Assembly: GCF_902498185.1 (NCBI RefSeq)
Contig: NZ_CABVIX010000009.1
Span: 1 to 64,000, forward strand
Length of the DNA stretch: 64,000 nt
DNA from: Pseudomonas fluorescens
Lineage (GTDB): Bacteria; Pseudomonadota; Gammaproteobacteria; Pseudomonadales; Pseudomonadaceae
Direction of reading: 5' to 3'
Position 1 is the stretch's first letter. The number at the start of each line of letters is the position of its first letter. The notes below the pieces were generated by a model. That model did no database searches. It was given only the letters and a program-made list of their open reading frames with translations, and had not been told where the DNA came from. The position numbers and the translations under genes are program-made. Positions 20,000-28,700 of this stretch are shown one piece after another.

Positions 20000-21441
20000 C
20001 AGGCGTCTCCTCCGAATACGTCGATCTGGCTGAACACGCAGGCAGGCGAGGCGTGCCCGACCCGCACCACCTGGTTGGGTTCGCCCTTGCCGCAATTGGG
20101 CGTGCCCAGCACCTGGAAGGTGCTGCGGTCGCCTACGGCGCTGAGATTGCTCCAGAACCGCGCGGAGATCCCCCGGTAGTTGGGATTCTTCACCACGTCC
20201 TTGAGCTCGCCGTTCTCGATCAGTTGGCCCCATTCGCAGCCGAACTGGAACTTGTTGCGCGCGTCATCGATGGACCAGGAGCGATTGGTGCGCATCAGGA
20301 TGCCGTGCTCGATGCCGCCGACCAGTTGATCCAGAGACTGGTCGCCCGGCTCTATGTTGAGGTTGGCCATGCGGTCGATCGGTGCCCGGTTCCAGCCGCA
20401 TGCGCGGCTGTTGGCCACGCCATCCAGGCCTGACCGATACTGTGACAGGGCGCCGCCCAGCGGGCGCAGCAACAGCCCATCGCGAATCAGGAACTGCTTG
20501 CTTGCGGGGGTGCCGTCGTCGTCATGGCTGTAGCTGGCGAGCTCTTCCCCGATGCTTGGGTCGAAGGTCACGTTGAGCAGGCGCGAGCCATATTGCAGCT
20601 CGCCAAAATCGCTGGCCTTGACGAAGCTGGTGCCCGCGTAGTTGCGCTCATCGCCGAGGATGCGGTCCATCTCGAGCGGATGGCCGATCGATTCGTGGAT
20701 CTGCAGCATCATCTGGTCTGGCATCAGCAGCAGGTCGCGCGGACCCGTCGGAGTGTTGGGGGCGAGCAGCAGCTGAAGTGCCTGGTCGGCGACCCGTGCG
20801 CCCGAACCGACCAATCCGCAGCGCTCGATGACCTCCAGACCGCCTTGCTGGCCGAAGTTCTCGCGGCCAAGGCTGCGGCTCTGGCTGTCCCGCCCGTCGC
20901 TCGCGGTGGCGCTGAAACCGGGAAACAGGAAGCGCTGTGCGTGGCGCAGTTGAGCGCCAGCGCTGTTCAGGTAGACCTGCTCGACCGTGCTGATACTCAA
21001 GCTGGCCTGCCAGTTCACCAGGCGGCTGTCCCGCGGCACGCTGGCCGACTCGGCAGCCAGCAGCGCCAGGCACTCGGCCAGCGGTGGCAGGGGCTGATCA
21101 AGGTTGGGCGAGCAATAATCGTGGCGCTCGCTGGCCACTGCCTGCTCGCTGAGGTCAAGCAGGGCAAGTCCACTTACCTGGCGGGCCAGGGCCTCGGCGC
21201 GCTCCAGCGCTTGCTGCAGGCCGGACTGAGAGAGGTCGGCGGTGGCCGCGTAGGCCTCGATGCCCTTGATGCGCACGGTCAGCATCGCCCCTTGGTCCTC
21301 ATGCAGGAACGGCGGCTCGGCCACATCGCGACGCACCGACAGCGACTGCGAAGATTGCCTGACGTGCCTCAGTGAAAAGAACTCGGCCGTGCTGCGCAGC
21401 GCGGCGAAGCGCTGGCGCAGCAAGGCGCTGGAATCGAACAT
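19999..21441 (-). CDS. TldD-like zinc metalloprotease
   Basis: A 480-aa TldD-family protein. The zinc-binding HExxxH motif is HESIGHPLEMDRILG. The C-terminal metal ligand Cys is likely in LGTPNCGKGEPNQ, and GRDSQSRSLGREN is family-like. TldD/E pairs process peptides such as microcin B17 precursor and pyrroloquinoline quinone-type or other leader peptides. No precursor peptide gene is seen nearby, so the substrate here is open. Pseudomonas normally carries a separate housekeeping tldD/pmbA elsewhere, making this a probable second pair. It is translationally coupled to the TldE-like gene. Confidence 0.87.
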   Translation of the reverse strand: MFDSSALLRQRFAALRSTAEFFSLRHVRQSSQSLSVRRDVAEPPFLHEDQGAMLTVRIKGIEAYAATADLSQSGLQQALERAEALARQVSGLALLDLSEQAVASERHDYCSPNLDQPLPPLAECLALLAAESASVPRDSRLVNWQASLSISTVEQVYLNSAGAQLRHAQRFLFPGFSATASDGRDSQSRSLGRENFGQQGGLEVIERCGLVGSGARVADQALQLLLAPNTPTGPRDLLLMPDQMMLQIHESIGHPLEMDRILGDERNYAGTSFVKASDFGELQYGSRLLNVTFDPSIGEELASYSHDDDGTPASKQFLIRDGLLLRPLGGALSQYRSGLDGVANSRACGWNRAPIDRMANLNIEPGDQSLDQLVGGIEHGILMRTNRSWSIDDARNKFQFGCEWGQLIENGELKDVVKNPNYRGISARFWSNLSAVGDRSTFQVLGTPNCGKGEPNQVVRVGHASPACVFSQIDVFGGDA

Positions 21442-21734
21442 GTAGGAACTCCTTGGACGCAGGGGAAATATATACGAATGATGACCGGCTATAAACTAAT
21501 CGGGAAAATTCGTACTTCTGATTCGGAGCTGTAGGACAGAATCCCACTGCTCAAGCGGATAGAGCGTAAGATTCATGCTTCGGATCGTGTATATCGCTGG
21601 TCACCGTTGTGGCTCAATATGTGTTCATCGAAATAAACGTTGCTCTGGTATCGCTTGATCAAGCCGTCCTGCGACTGCCTATGAATGGAATAGTGGTGCT
21701 ACACCTAACAATCCATATCGTGCTCTTTTGGATA
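21442..21734. other. AT-richer intergenic region upstream of tldD-like gene
   Basis: No gene is supported. It should hold the promoter of the tldD/tldE-like pair. A segment at about 21508-21544 (CGTACTTCTGATTCGGAG then GTAGGACAGA) recurs in diverged form at about 22423-22457, before the DUF4234-like gene. This suggests that the upstream sequence was duplicated together with neighbouring fragments. Confidence 0.5.
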
Positions 21735-22035
21735 TTAGCGCGGTTCTTGCCCAGTGAAGCGCGGGCGTGAGCGGTGCTCGATTTGCTCAAATGAGTTCGC
21801 TCCGGCGAATGCTTCGGCACTGCGCTGCAGGATCTGTAGGGCTTGATGCTCGCCCGGCAAGACGTCGACTCGGGCCTTCATGTGCACGGAAAGGTAGTTC
21901 CAAGTCGGCAACTGGGAGGTGCTGTAACCTTCCGGGGGAATGTAGGCATTCGGACCGGTGAAGAACACTTGGGCAATGAAGGATCCGTTTGAAAACTGGG
22001 GGTTGCGGCGGTCGGCATGACCGAGCAGCGAGCCG
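21735..22035 (-). pseudogene. Fragment of a PaiB-like FMN-binding regulator
   Basis: On the minus strand, an open segment encodes GHADRRNPQFSNGSFIAQ followed by FFTGPNAYIPPEGY and PTWNYLSVHMKARVD. This is the central part of PaiB-type FMN-binding negative transcriptional regulators (GHxxxxNPQ, FTGPxAYIxP, PTWNY). The family is about 200 residues long; only some 85-100 remain. The true N-terminus is missing and is replaced by the HpaB-like fragment joined at about 22036. I regard it as a dead fragment, although a 77-codon frame starting at 21968 is open. Confidence 0.7.
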
Positions 22036-22036
22036 G

Positions 22037-22141
22037 CCGTGTGCTGTTACGAAACGCGTGGTGTGTGCATACGCTCTCGACACGCTCACCGTATATGTAC
22101 ACCTCTCGACCGCCCGATATCATGCTCCTGGCATTGGGCAT
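22037..22141 (-). pseudogene. N-terminal fragment of HpaB (4-hydroxyphenylacetate 3-monooxygenase oxygenase)
   Basis: The minus strand from the ATG at 22141 encodes SGGREVYIYGERVESV then CTHHAFRNSTRP. This matches the start of HpaB-type flavin-dependent monooxygenases (GREVYIYGERVxxVxTHPAFRN). Only about 35 of roughly 500 residues remain before the sequence passes into the PaiB-like fragment. No other HpaB sequence is present in the window, so this is a relic of a transferred or deleted catabolic gene. Confidence 0.75.
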
Positions 22142-22238
22142 ATTATGCTCTGCCCAATCGGCTTTACGTCCGTAGCGACTGGCATTGACTAAAGCAGCGC
22201 AAAGATCAATCAGCGCAAGCAGGGGATGACTTTGGCAA

Positions 22239-22350
22239 TGGCGGTGTTCACGCTCAATGCACGCTCGATGACCAGCCGCTCCAGCGCTCCGTTGGTATCC
22301 CCGGCCGAGAGGCCATGAACGCCAACGAACGCGCCGGCGGGCTTGGCGAC
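22239..22350 (-). repeat. Diverged copy 1 of the putA 3' end
   Basis: The minus strand here encodes FVGVHGLSAGDTNGALERLV and then IERALSVNTA. This matches the PutA C-terminus (IVGVHGLSAGETNVALERLV, IERALSVNTA) at about 90% over 30 residues. It then leaves the putA reading, and the final MTIG is lost. The orientation is the same as the real putA at 25778. It is a relic of a duplicated gene end, not a functional gene. Confidence 0.85.
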
Positions 22351-22509
22351 CCGCGCAGGCGCGGCACCGCTCATCTGGATCAGCTCTTGGGTTGCGGTCG
22401 ATATTCCTAGTTTGCGTAGGAACGGTCGTACTTCTATATCGGAGGCGTATGACAGATCTTTGTGATGGAAGAGCGTCCAATTACAGCTCCAATTCAGAGG
22501 ACGCTTTCC

Positions 22510-23100
22510 ATGACCCACGACAGCACCGTACTCGTAAGTGCCGATCTGCCTGCAGCTTCAACTAACGACGCAATGTTCTTTGTGGTGTCGATCCGAAAAC
22601 TCATCGTGATGAATATCTTCACCTTGGGGTTCTACTGGGTGTACTGGTTCTACCAGAACTGGTCGCGATATCGGAGCAAAAGCGGCGAACGGGTACTACC
22701 ACTGGTTCGCACTTTCTTCGGCATCCTTTTCCTTCACGGTCTCTTGAGCAGGGTCGACCGGCAGTTGCGCGTGGCGGGACATCATCATGAGTGGTCTCCT
22801 TTCTGGCTGACCTGCGCGTTTATCCTGATAGTGGGATTTACTGCATGGGCAAATTGTTTGATCCAAACGATGCCGAGCCTGCACCTTGGAGCAGTGCTGC
22901 TCAATGTTGCAGGGTTCTGGCTGCTCGCCCGAATGCAGCGGGCGATCAATCTCTGCGCGGGAGACCCGGAGGGGCAAAGCAACAGCCGGTTGTCAGTATG
23001 GAATTGGGCATGGATGTCGCCTGGCATCCTTTTGTGGATAGTCATCGCGGCCGTTGGCGTCGTGCTGACGCTGGCGGTGCTGACTGAAATACCTCTCTGA
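22510..23100 (+). CDS. DUF4234-like membrane protein
   Basis: A 196-aa protein with about four hydrophobic segments. The first contains FFVVSIRKLIVMNIFTLGFY and continues WVYWFYQNWSRYR, a pattern seen in DUF4234-type proteins, which pack an aromatic-rich short helical unit. Further segments are at about residues 80-115, 115-135 and 165-190. The ATG at 22510 is preceded by AGAGGA. It lies in the accessory region between two putA-tail copies and has no close partner. Function is unknown. Confidence 0.75.
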   Translation: MTHDSTVLVSADLPAASTNDAMFFVVSIRKLIVMNIFTLGFYWVYWFYQNWSRYRSKSGERVLPLVRTFFGILFLHGLLSRVDRQLRVAGHHHEWSPFWLTCAFILIVGFTAWANCLIQTMPSLHLGAVLLNVAGFWLLARMQRAINLCAGDPEGQSNSRLSVWNWAWMSPGILLWIVIAAVGVVLTLAVLTEIPL

Positions 23101-23150
23101 TAACGAAAAAAGAGAGCGCAGGTTTTCCTCTTTCATTCACGCCAGTGCGA

Positions 23151-23254
23151 TTAACCGATCGTCATCAAGCTCGTATTCCCTTCCACCGCAGCGGTGGTCA
23201 CGTTCAATGCACGGTCGATGACCAGCTGCTCCAGCGCCACGTTGGTTTCTCCGG
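23151..23254 (-). repeat. Diverged copy 2 of the putA 3' end, with in-frame stop
   Basis: The minus strand encodes GETNVALEQLVIDRALNV and then TTAAVEGNTSLMTIG followed by TAA. It is collinear with the real PutA tail (GETNVALERLVIERALSV, NTAAAGGNASLMTIG, TGA). By my count 26 of 33 residues agree, and most changes look like those between species. The stop is at the same position but is a different codon. This is therefore a tail from a related putA, not a fresh local copy. Confidence 0.9.
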
Positions 23255-23260
23255 TCCCTG

Positions 23261-23318
23261 TGAAAAGAACTCGGCCGTGCTGCGCAGCGCTGGCGCAGCA
23301 AGGCGCTGGAATCGAACA
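23261..23318 (-). repeat. Near-identical fragment of the tldD-like gene 5' end
   Basis: This 58-base stretch matches the start of the tldD-like gene (21373-21440) exactly, apart from one 10-base deletion between GCGC repeats. On the minus strand it reads VFDSSALLRQR, where tldD begins MFDSSALLRQR, but the ATG is lost. It abuts putA-tail copy 2 with a gap of about 6 bases. High identity implies a recent duplication within this lineage. Confidence 0.88.
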
Positions 23319-23420
23319 CCGGGTATGCCATCGGAAAATGTACCTGCCTGCAGGGAAGTGTCCGATTGTCTACTGTCCGGCGCTCCGGTACTCCTTGCTC
23401 TTGGATCGAAGGAGTATGTG
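23319..23420. other. Short intergenic remainder before the 230-aa gene
   Basis: Together with the two repeats to its left, this makes up the 320-base gap between the DUF4234-like gene and the next gene. Beyond the gene-end fragments, I see only a purine-rich ribosome site (AAGGAG at 23409-23414) and no clear promoter. Confidence 0.4.
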
Positions 23421-24113
23421 ATGGACAGGCTGATTAACTGGAGAGACCTGCGGCAAGAGGACCTATCTGATGTCGAAGGTCCATTCTTTGCAGTGGTCAA
23501 GGTAAAGAACATTCTGGCGTCCCGGACCAGTGCCGCAGGCGTGGATGCTCTATTGAGAAGCTGTAACTTACCACCTTGGTATGCCTTACAAGTGTGCGAC
23601 CACAGCCGGGTATTGAAGCGTATAGAAAAAGCAGAATGGCTGTTACTGACACAATCTCCTTTCAGCCCATTGTTGGGAGATCGAAGCGGTCAGTACAAGC
23701 ATCTGTTGAATTGTCCCTACAGGGACCATTTAGATGCAGGCGCTGTGTCGCATTTACCTGTGTCTGGTCCAGGAAAATGGCAGACTCAGAGCATCAGGAA
23801 CAATTGGATGAGAAACGCGCTGGCGTTTACAGCCAACAAGCTGACTTCGTCAGGGGATGAGGGGCGACTGTGGCTGAGTGAAGGCAAGGATTACGCCAAT
23901 ACTACTCGAGTAGTGATCCAGCAGTGGGTGCCCTTGGATGATCATGACAAGGGCGTGGCCCCAAGTTCTGTTTCACATCACTACGGAGAGTTTAGGGAAA
24001 TACCTCAGATCTATGTAGAGACGGACGATAACTGGCAGATAAGTGGAAAGTCATGGCACTGGGTGCCTGTGATGGCCAGCGAGGTATATGAATACAAGGA
24101 TGGGATATCTTGA
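23421..24113 (+). CDS. Unknown 230-aa protein, first of an overlapping pair
   Basis: A 230-aa predicted soluble protein with no signal peptide or transmembrane segment. I do not recognise its family. It is rich in Trp, His and Tyr (for example NLPPWYALQVCDH, ISGKSWHWVPVMASEVYEY). The ATG at 23421 has a good AAGGAG 6 bases upstream. An open frame extends 92 codons further, but that part is the duplicated gene-end debris. Its TGA overlaps the TTG start of a small membrane protein. A toxin-immunity or sensor pair is conceivable but nothing in the sequence proves it. Confidence 0.7.
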   Translation: MDRLINWRDLRQEDLSDVEGPFFAVVKVKNILASRTSAAGVDALLRSCNLPPWYALQVCDHSRVLKRIEKAEWLLLTQSPFSPLLGDRSGQYKHLLNCPYRDHLDAGAVSHLPVSGPGKWQTQSIRNNWMRNALAFTANKLTSSGDEGRLWLSEGKDYANTTRVVIQQWVPLDDHDKGVAPSSVSHHYGEFREIPQIYVETDDNWQISGKSWHWVPVMASEVYEYKDGIS

Positions 24114-24565
24114 GTGGATCATTGCCGATCTGGCGGGTACTCCCCTTGGTCTGGGGATTCATGGACGCCTTTTTTCTGATCTACTATTGCCAAGGCGCTA
24201 TCGGCCGGGGCGAGATTCCTTGGATCTCCGACGCCCAGAACATGTTCAGACTGATGGATGAGCATGGTGGGGCGCCTGTTGGATTGGCGTTACTTGGCAT
24301 GTTCGTACACGTGTCAGTCATAGTGAGCTGTGCACTATTGCTGCTCGAGCGCCGAGCGGGGCTTTACCTTGCGTTGGGACAGGCGCCCTTTCGAATGATA
24401 TTCATGATCCCCTCGCTCCCATTGCTACTGCTCTATGCGCAGTTCGCGCCAGTACAGAACGGGCTGCTGGTAGCAGGGCTTGTCATTCTGTCGGAGATTC
24501 TCAAGGGGTGGAGTTGCTGGTGGGTGCTGCGTCGTCCATCAGTCGTCAGCCTCCAGCGTCTGTAG
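24110..24565 (+). CDS. Unknown 151-aa membrane protein, second of an overlapping pair
   Basis: A 151-aa protein with about four hydrophobic helices (around residues 10-30, 60-80, 95-112, 115-140). It starts at a TTG overlapping the stop of the 230-aa gene (TTGA), with AAGGA 9 bases upstream. The family is not recognised. Tight coupling says the two products are needed together, for example a soluble partner with a membrane anchor or a protein with its membrane-located antagonist. It ends 14 bases before the stop of the convergent zapE-like gene. Confidence 0.7.
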   Translation: MSGSLPIWRVLPLVWGFMDAFFLIYYCQGAIGRGEIPWISDAQNMFRLMDEHGGAPVGLALLGMFVHVSVIVSCALLLLERRAGLYLALGQAPFRMIFMIPSLPLLLLYAQFAPVQNGLLVAGLVILSEILKGWSCWWVLRRPSVVSLQRL

Positions 24566-24579
24566 TTGGCATCCTGCCG

Positions 24580-25623
24580 TCATGAATGTGCTGGCTCATG
24601 GTCCAGCTGCCTCATCTGTGACAGGCGGCTGCGGGTCCTGACGATGTCGGCGATGTCGCAGTGGTCGATCGCTTCGACCAGAGGCAAGGCGCTGATCATG
24701 AACACGGTGCAGCGTTTGTCGTAAAGCACATCCACCAGATTCAGAAACCGCTGCTGGGCGGCTGCCGAGGCCTCTGATATGCGGGGGACGTCTTCGATGA
24801 TCCAGCAGGGGTACTGCCTGACCAGCGCCAGGTAATCCATGGTCGCCGTGGGGGCTTCACAGATGTCGCTGAAGCTCAGGTGCAGCCGCGTGTCCGATGC
24901 CGCGATCGCATGCAGCGGGCGATGGTTTACCTGGAGTACCGTTCTCTTGGCCCCAGGATCCGAAAGACCCAGCTGCTTGCGCTGCGACGAGGAGCCGGGG
25001 GAGATAAACGCGCCGCGTCCGAAGGTATCGGAGCCTTCAGTGGACAGGCTGCGGTAATCGATGTCACCGGCAATCGATACGATGTCCATGTGCGCTTCGA
25101 TCAAGCGGATCGTGGGCAGGAACCGCTCGTGATAAAGCGGGTTGGGCAACAGGCCTTCGGGTGCATAGTTCGACGTGGTCAGCAGCAGGCAGTCGCGGGC
25201 GAAGATGGCCTTGAACACTCGGCTGATCAACATTGCGTCGCCGATATCGTGCAAATGGAACTCGTCGAAACACAGCAGCTTGCAGTCCCTGAGCATGTCG
25301 TCGAGCGCAGCGTCCATGCCGCGGTCGCTGGCGGACAATTCGAACAGGCGCTGATGCAGTTCCCGGAAGAACTCGTGAAAGTGAACGCGCTTTTTCTCTG
25401 CAAACGGCAATGCGTCGAAGAAGGTGTCCAGCAAGAAGCTCTTGCCGCGGCCTACGGGACCCCATACGTAGACACCCTTGGGCTTGCGGAGCTGGATCAG
25501 GGGTCTGTGCAGAACATCGTCCGCCAGTCGACCGAGCCGAAGAGCGCAGGCGCTCTGGTGTACGTCCAGCGTATAGCCGCGGGATGCCGCAACCGCCTCG
25601 ATCCGGGAAACAATGTGCTGCAT
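24580..25623 (-). CDS. AFG1/ZapE-like AAA+ ATPase
   Basis: A 347-aa P-loop ATPase of the AFG1/ZapE family. Walker A is WGPVGRGKSFLLD at about residues 50-62, Walker B LLCFDEFHLHDIGDAM, and a sensor region TTSNYAPEGLLPNPLYH. ZapE in E. coli binds FtsZ during division under stress; Afg1 acts in mitochondrial protein quality control. Most Pseudomonas keep a separate housekeeping zapE, so this copy next to putA may be a paralogue. The ATG at 25623 has AAGGA upstream; a longer start would add 12 residues of no similarity. Confidence 0.85.
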   Translation of the reverse strand: MQHIVSRIEAVAASRGYTLDVHQSACALRLGRLADDVLHRPLIQLRKPKGVYVWGPVGRGKSFLLDTFFDALPFAEKKRVHFHEFFRELHQRLFELSASDRGMDAALDDMLRDCKLLCFDEFHLHDIGDAMLISRVFKAIFARDCLLLTTSNYAPEGLLPNPLYHERFLPTIRLIEAHMDIVSIAGDIDYRSLSTEGSDTFGRGAFISPGSSSQRKQLGLSDPGAKRTVLQVNHRPLHAIAASDTRLHLSFSDICEAPTATMDYLALVRQYPCWIIEDVPRISEASAAAQQRFLNLVDVLYDKRCTVFMISALPLVEAIDHCDIADIVRTRSRLSQMRQLDHEPAHS

Positions 25624-25777
25624 GGGACAGTCCTTGGTGTGATGATCTCCCGGGGCCATGTTAGCGAGGTTTCGCTATCGTCGAAAGGCAAGCCCCGGGC
25701 GCATCACGCGAAGGAAAAGCGTCCGGTGCCCGTGTAACGCCGCATTGCACGGCGTTCACAAGGACCGGATCTGACTA

Positions 25778-28700
25778 TCAGCCGATAGTCATCAGGCTTG
25801 CGTTGCCCCCTGCCGCCGCGGTGTTCACGCTCAGCGCCCGCTCGATCACCAGCCGCTCCAGCGCCACGTTGGTTTCCCCGGCCGACAGGCCATGGACCCC
25901 AACGATCGCACCGGCACGCGTGGCGATCTGCTCGCAGACGCCACGCAGCTGGTCGGAATCACCATGGTGCAGGACGGCCTCGAAGACCACGTCGTCCTTC
26001 TGCCAGTCGGCAACCAGCTTGATCTTCGCCTGGACGTCTTTCGGCAGGCGGCCACGCAGGGCCTTGCCCGGTTCTGCATCCAGCCACACCGCCGAGCTGC
26101 CGACGGACAGCACCGCGGCCAGCTGGGTGAGCAGGTCAGCTTCACTGTCCGCCAGGCAGAGCACGTGCTCGCGTGGCAGGATGGTGTAGCTGTTGCGCTC
26201 GCCGGTCGGGCCTGGGAGCACGCGGCTGATACCGCTCTGCGACTGCTGAGCAAACTGATCGCACAGGATCGCGAGGTCGGCATGCTGGTTGTTGGCCGCC
26301 CAGGCCTTGAGGCCTTGCAGTGGCTTGAGCAGTGCGTCGCGCAGGGGGTTGCCGGTATTGGCGTCGCCGTCGGTGCGCTTGAAGTGCTGCTCGATTGCGT
26401 CGACAGGACGGGTCGACAGCAGGCGGTACAGGTACAGCGGACCACCGGCTTTCGGGCCGGTGCCCGACAGGCCTTCCCCGCCGAATGGCTGCACGCCCAC
26501 GACAGCGCCGACAACGTTGCGGTTGACGTAGACGTTACCGGCGTTGACGTTGTCCACCACCTTGGCGATGGTCTCGTCGATGCGGGTGTGCACGCCCAGG
26601 GTCAGGCCGTAGCCGGAAGCGTTGATCTGCCCGATGAGCTCATCGAGGTTGCGGCGGTTGTAGCGCACGACGTGCAACACGGGACCGAAGATCTCACGCT
26701 TGAGCTCGTCGAAGCTGTCCAGCTCGATCAGGGTCGGCATGACGAAGGTGCCACGCTTGCACTCGGCGCCATCGGCGATGGCCACCTGATACACCGAGCG
26801 GCCTTTTTCACGCATGCCCTGGATGTGTTTCTCGATGCCGGCCTTGGCTTCGGCGTCGATCACCGGGCCGATGTCGACGGACAGGCGCTCCGGGTTGCCC
26901 AGGCGGCTCTGCGCCATGGCACCCTTGAGCATTTCGATGACGCGGTCGGCCGAATCTTCCTGCAGGCAAAGTACGCGCAGGGCAGAGCAACGCTGGCCAG
27001 CGCTGTCGAAGGCGGAGGACACCACGTCGATCACGACTTGCTCGGTCAGTGCCGACGAGTCGACGATCATCGCGTTCTGTCCGCCGGTTTCGGCGATCAG
27101 CGGGATTGGGCGGCCCTGGGCATCGAGGCGCCCAGCGATATTACGCTGCAGCAGGCGCGCCACTTCGGTGGAGCCGGTAAACATCACACCCTTGACGCGT
27201 TCGTCACCCACCAGGCGGGCACCGACGGTTTCGCCGCGGCCGGGCAGCAGCTGCAGCACGCCTTCCGGAATACCGGCTTCAAGCAGCAGGCGCACGGCCT
27301 GGGCTGCGATCAGCGGTGTCTGCTCGGCAGGCTTGGCCAGCACCGGGTTACCGGCGGCCAGGGCAGCGGCGACCTGGCCGGAGAAAATGGCCAGCGGGAA
27401 GTTCCAGGGGCTGATGCACACGACCGGGCCCAGCGGACGGTGGGCGTCGTTGCTGAAATCGTTGCGCGCCTGTACGGCGTAGTAGCGCAAGAAGTCCACG
27501 GCCTCGCGCACTTCGGCGATGGCGTTCAGGTAGGTCTTGCCAGCTTCGCGGACCAGCAGGCCCATCAACGGCTGGATCTCGGCCTCCATCAGGTCGGCGG
27601 TACGCTCCAGGATCGCGGCGCGCTCGGCTGGCGGAGTGGCCTGCCAGATCGGTGCGGCGTTGAGGGCGCATTGGATGGCGTTGTCGACGTCGCCGACTGT
27701 CGCTTCCTGGACATGACCGACCACATCGCGGTGATCCGACGGGTTGAGTACTGCGGCAGCAGGCTCCTGGCTGGATTTGCAGCCCAGCAGCGGCGCGGCT
27801 TTCCACTCAGTATGCGCAGTGGCCAGCAGGGCGCAGGACAGCGATGCCAGGCGGTGTTCGTTGGCCATGTCGATGCCGGCCGAGTTGGCCCGCTCGCTGC
27901 CATACAGGTCACGCGGCATCGGGATGCGTGGATGAGGCAAGCCAACGCTGCCTTCCTGGGCGGCCATGCGCTCGATGCTGGCAACTGGGTCGGCGACCAG
28001 TTCCTGGATCGACAGCGAGTGGTCGGCCACGCGGTTGACGAAAGAGGTGTTGGCGCCGTTTTCGAGCAGGCGGCGTACCAGGTAGGCCAGCAGGGTCTCG
28101 TGGGTGCCAACGGGGGCATACACGCGGCACGGGCGGTTCAGCTTGCCTTCCGAGATCTTGCCTACAACCTGTTCGTACAGCGGCTCGCCCATGCCATGCA
28201 GGCACTGGAATTCGTACTGGCCGGGGTAGTAGTTCTGACCGGCAAGCTGGTAGATGGCCGACAACGTGTGGGCGTTGTGGGTAGCAAACTGCGGGTAAAT
28301 AGCCTCAGGCACCGACAGCAGCTTGCGCGCACAGGCGATGTAGGAAACGTCGGTATAAACCTTGCGTGTGTAGACCGGATAACCTTCCAGGCCTTCCATC
28401 TGGGCGCGCTTGATCTCGCTGTCCCAGTAAGCACCTTTCACCAGGCGGATCATCAGGCGGTGACGGCTGCGGCGTGCCAGGTCGATCACATAGTCGATCA
28501 CGTACGGGCAGCGTTTCTGGTAGGCCTGGATGACAAAGCCGATGCCATTCCAGCCGGCCAGCTGTGGCTCGAAGCACAGGCGCTCGAGCAGGTCGAGGGA
28601 CAGCTCCAGGCGGTCGGCTTCCTCGGCGTCGATGTTCAGGCCGATGTCGTACTGCTTGGCCAGCAAGGTCAGCGACAGCAGGCGTGGGTACAGCTCTTCC

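Noticed and set aside
21530..21600. Possible tRNA or tRNA fragment
   Set aside because: GCTCAAGCGGATAGAGC looks like a D-arm, but no matching anticodon stem, T-arm or acceptor stem follows. I regard it as chance or too decayed to call.
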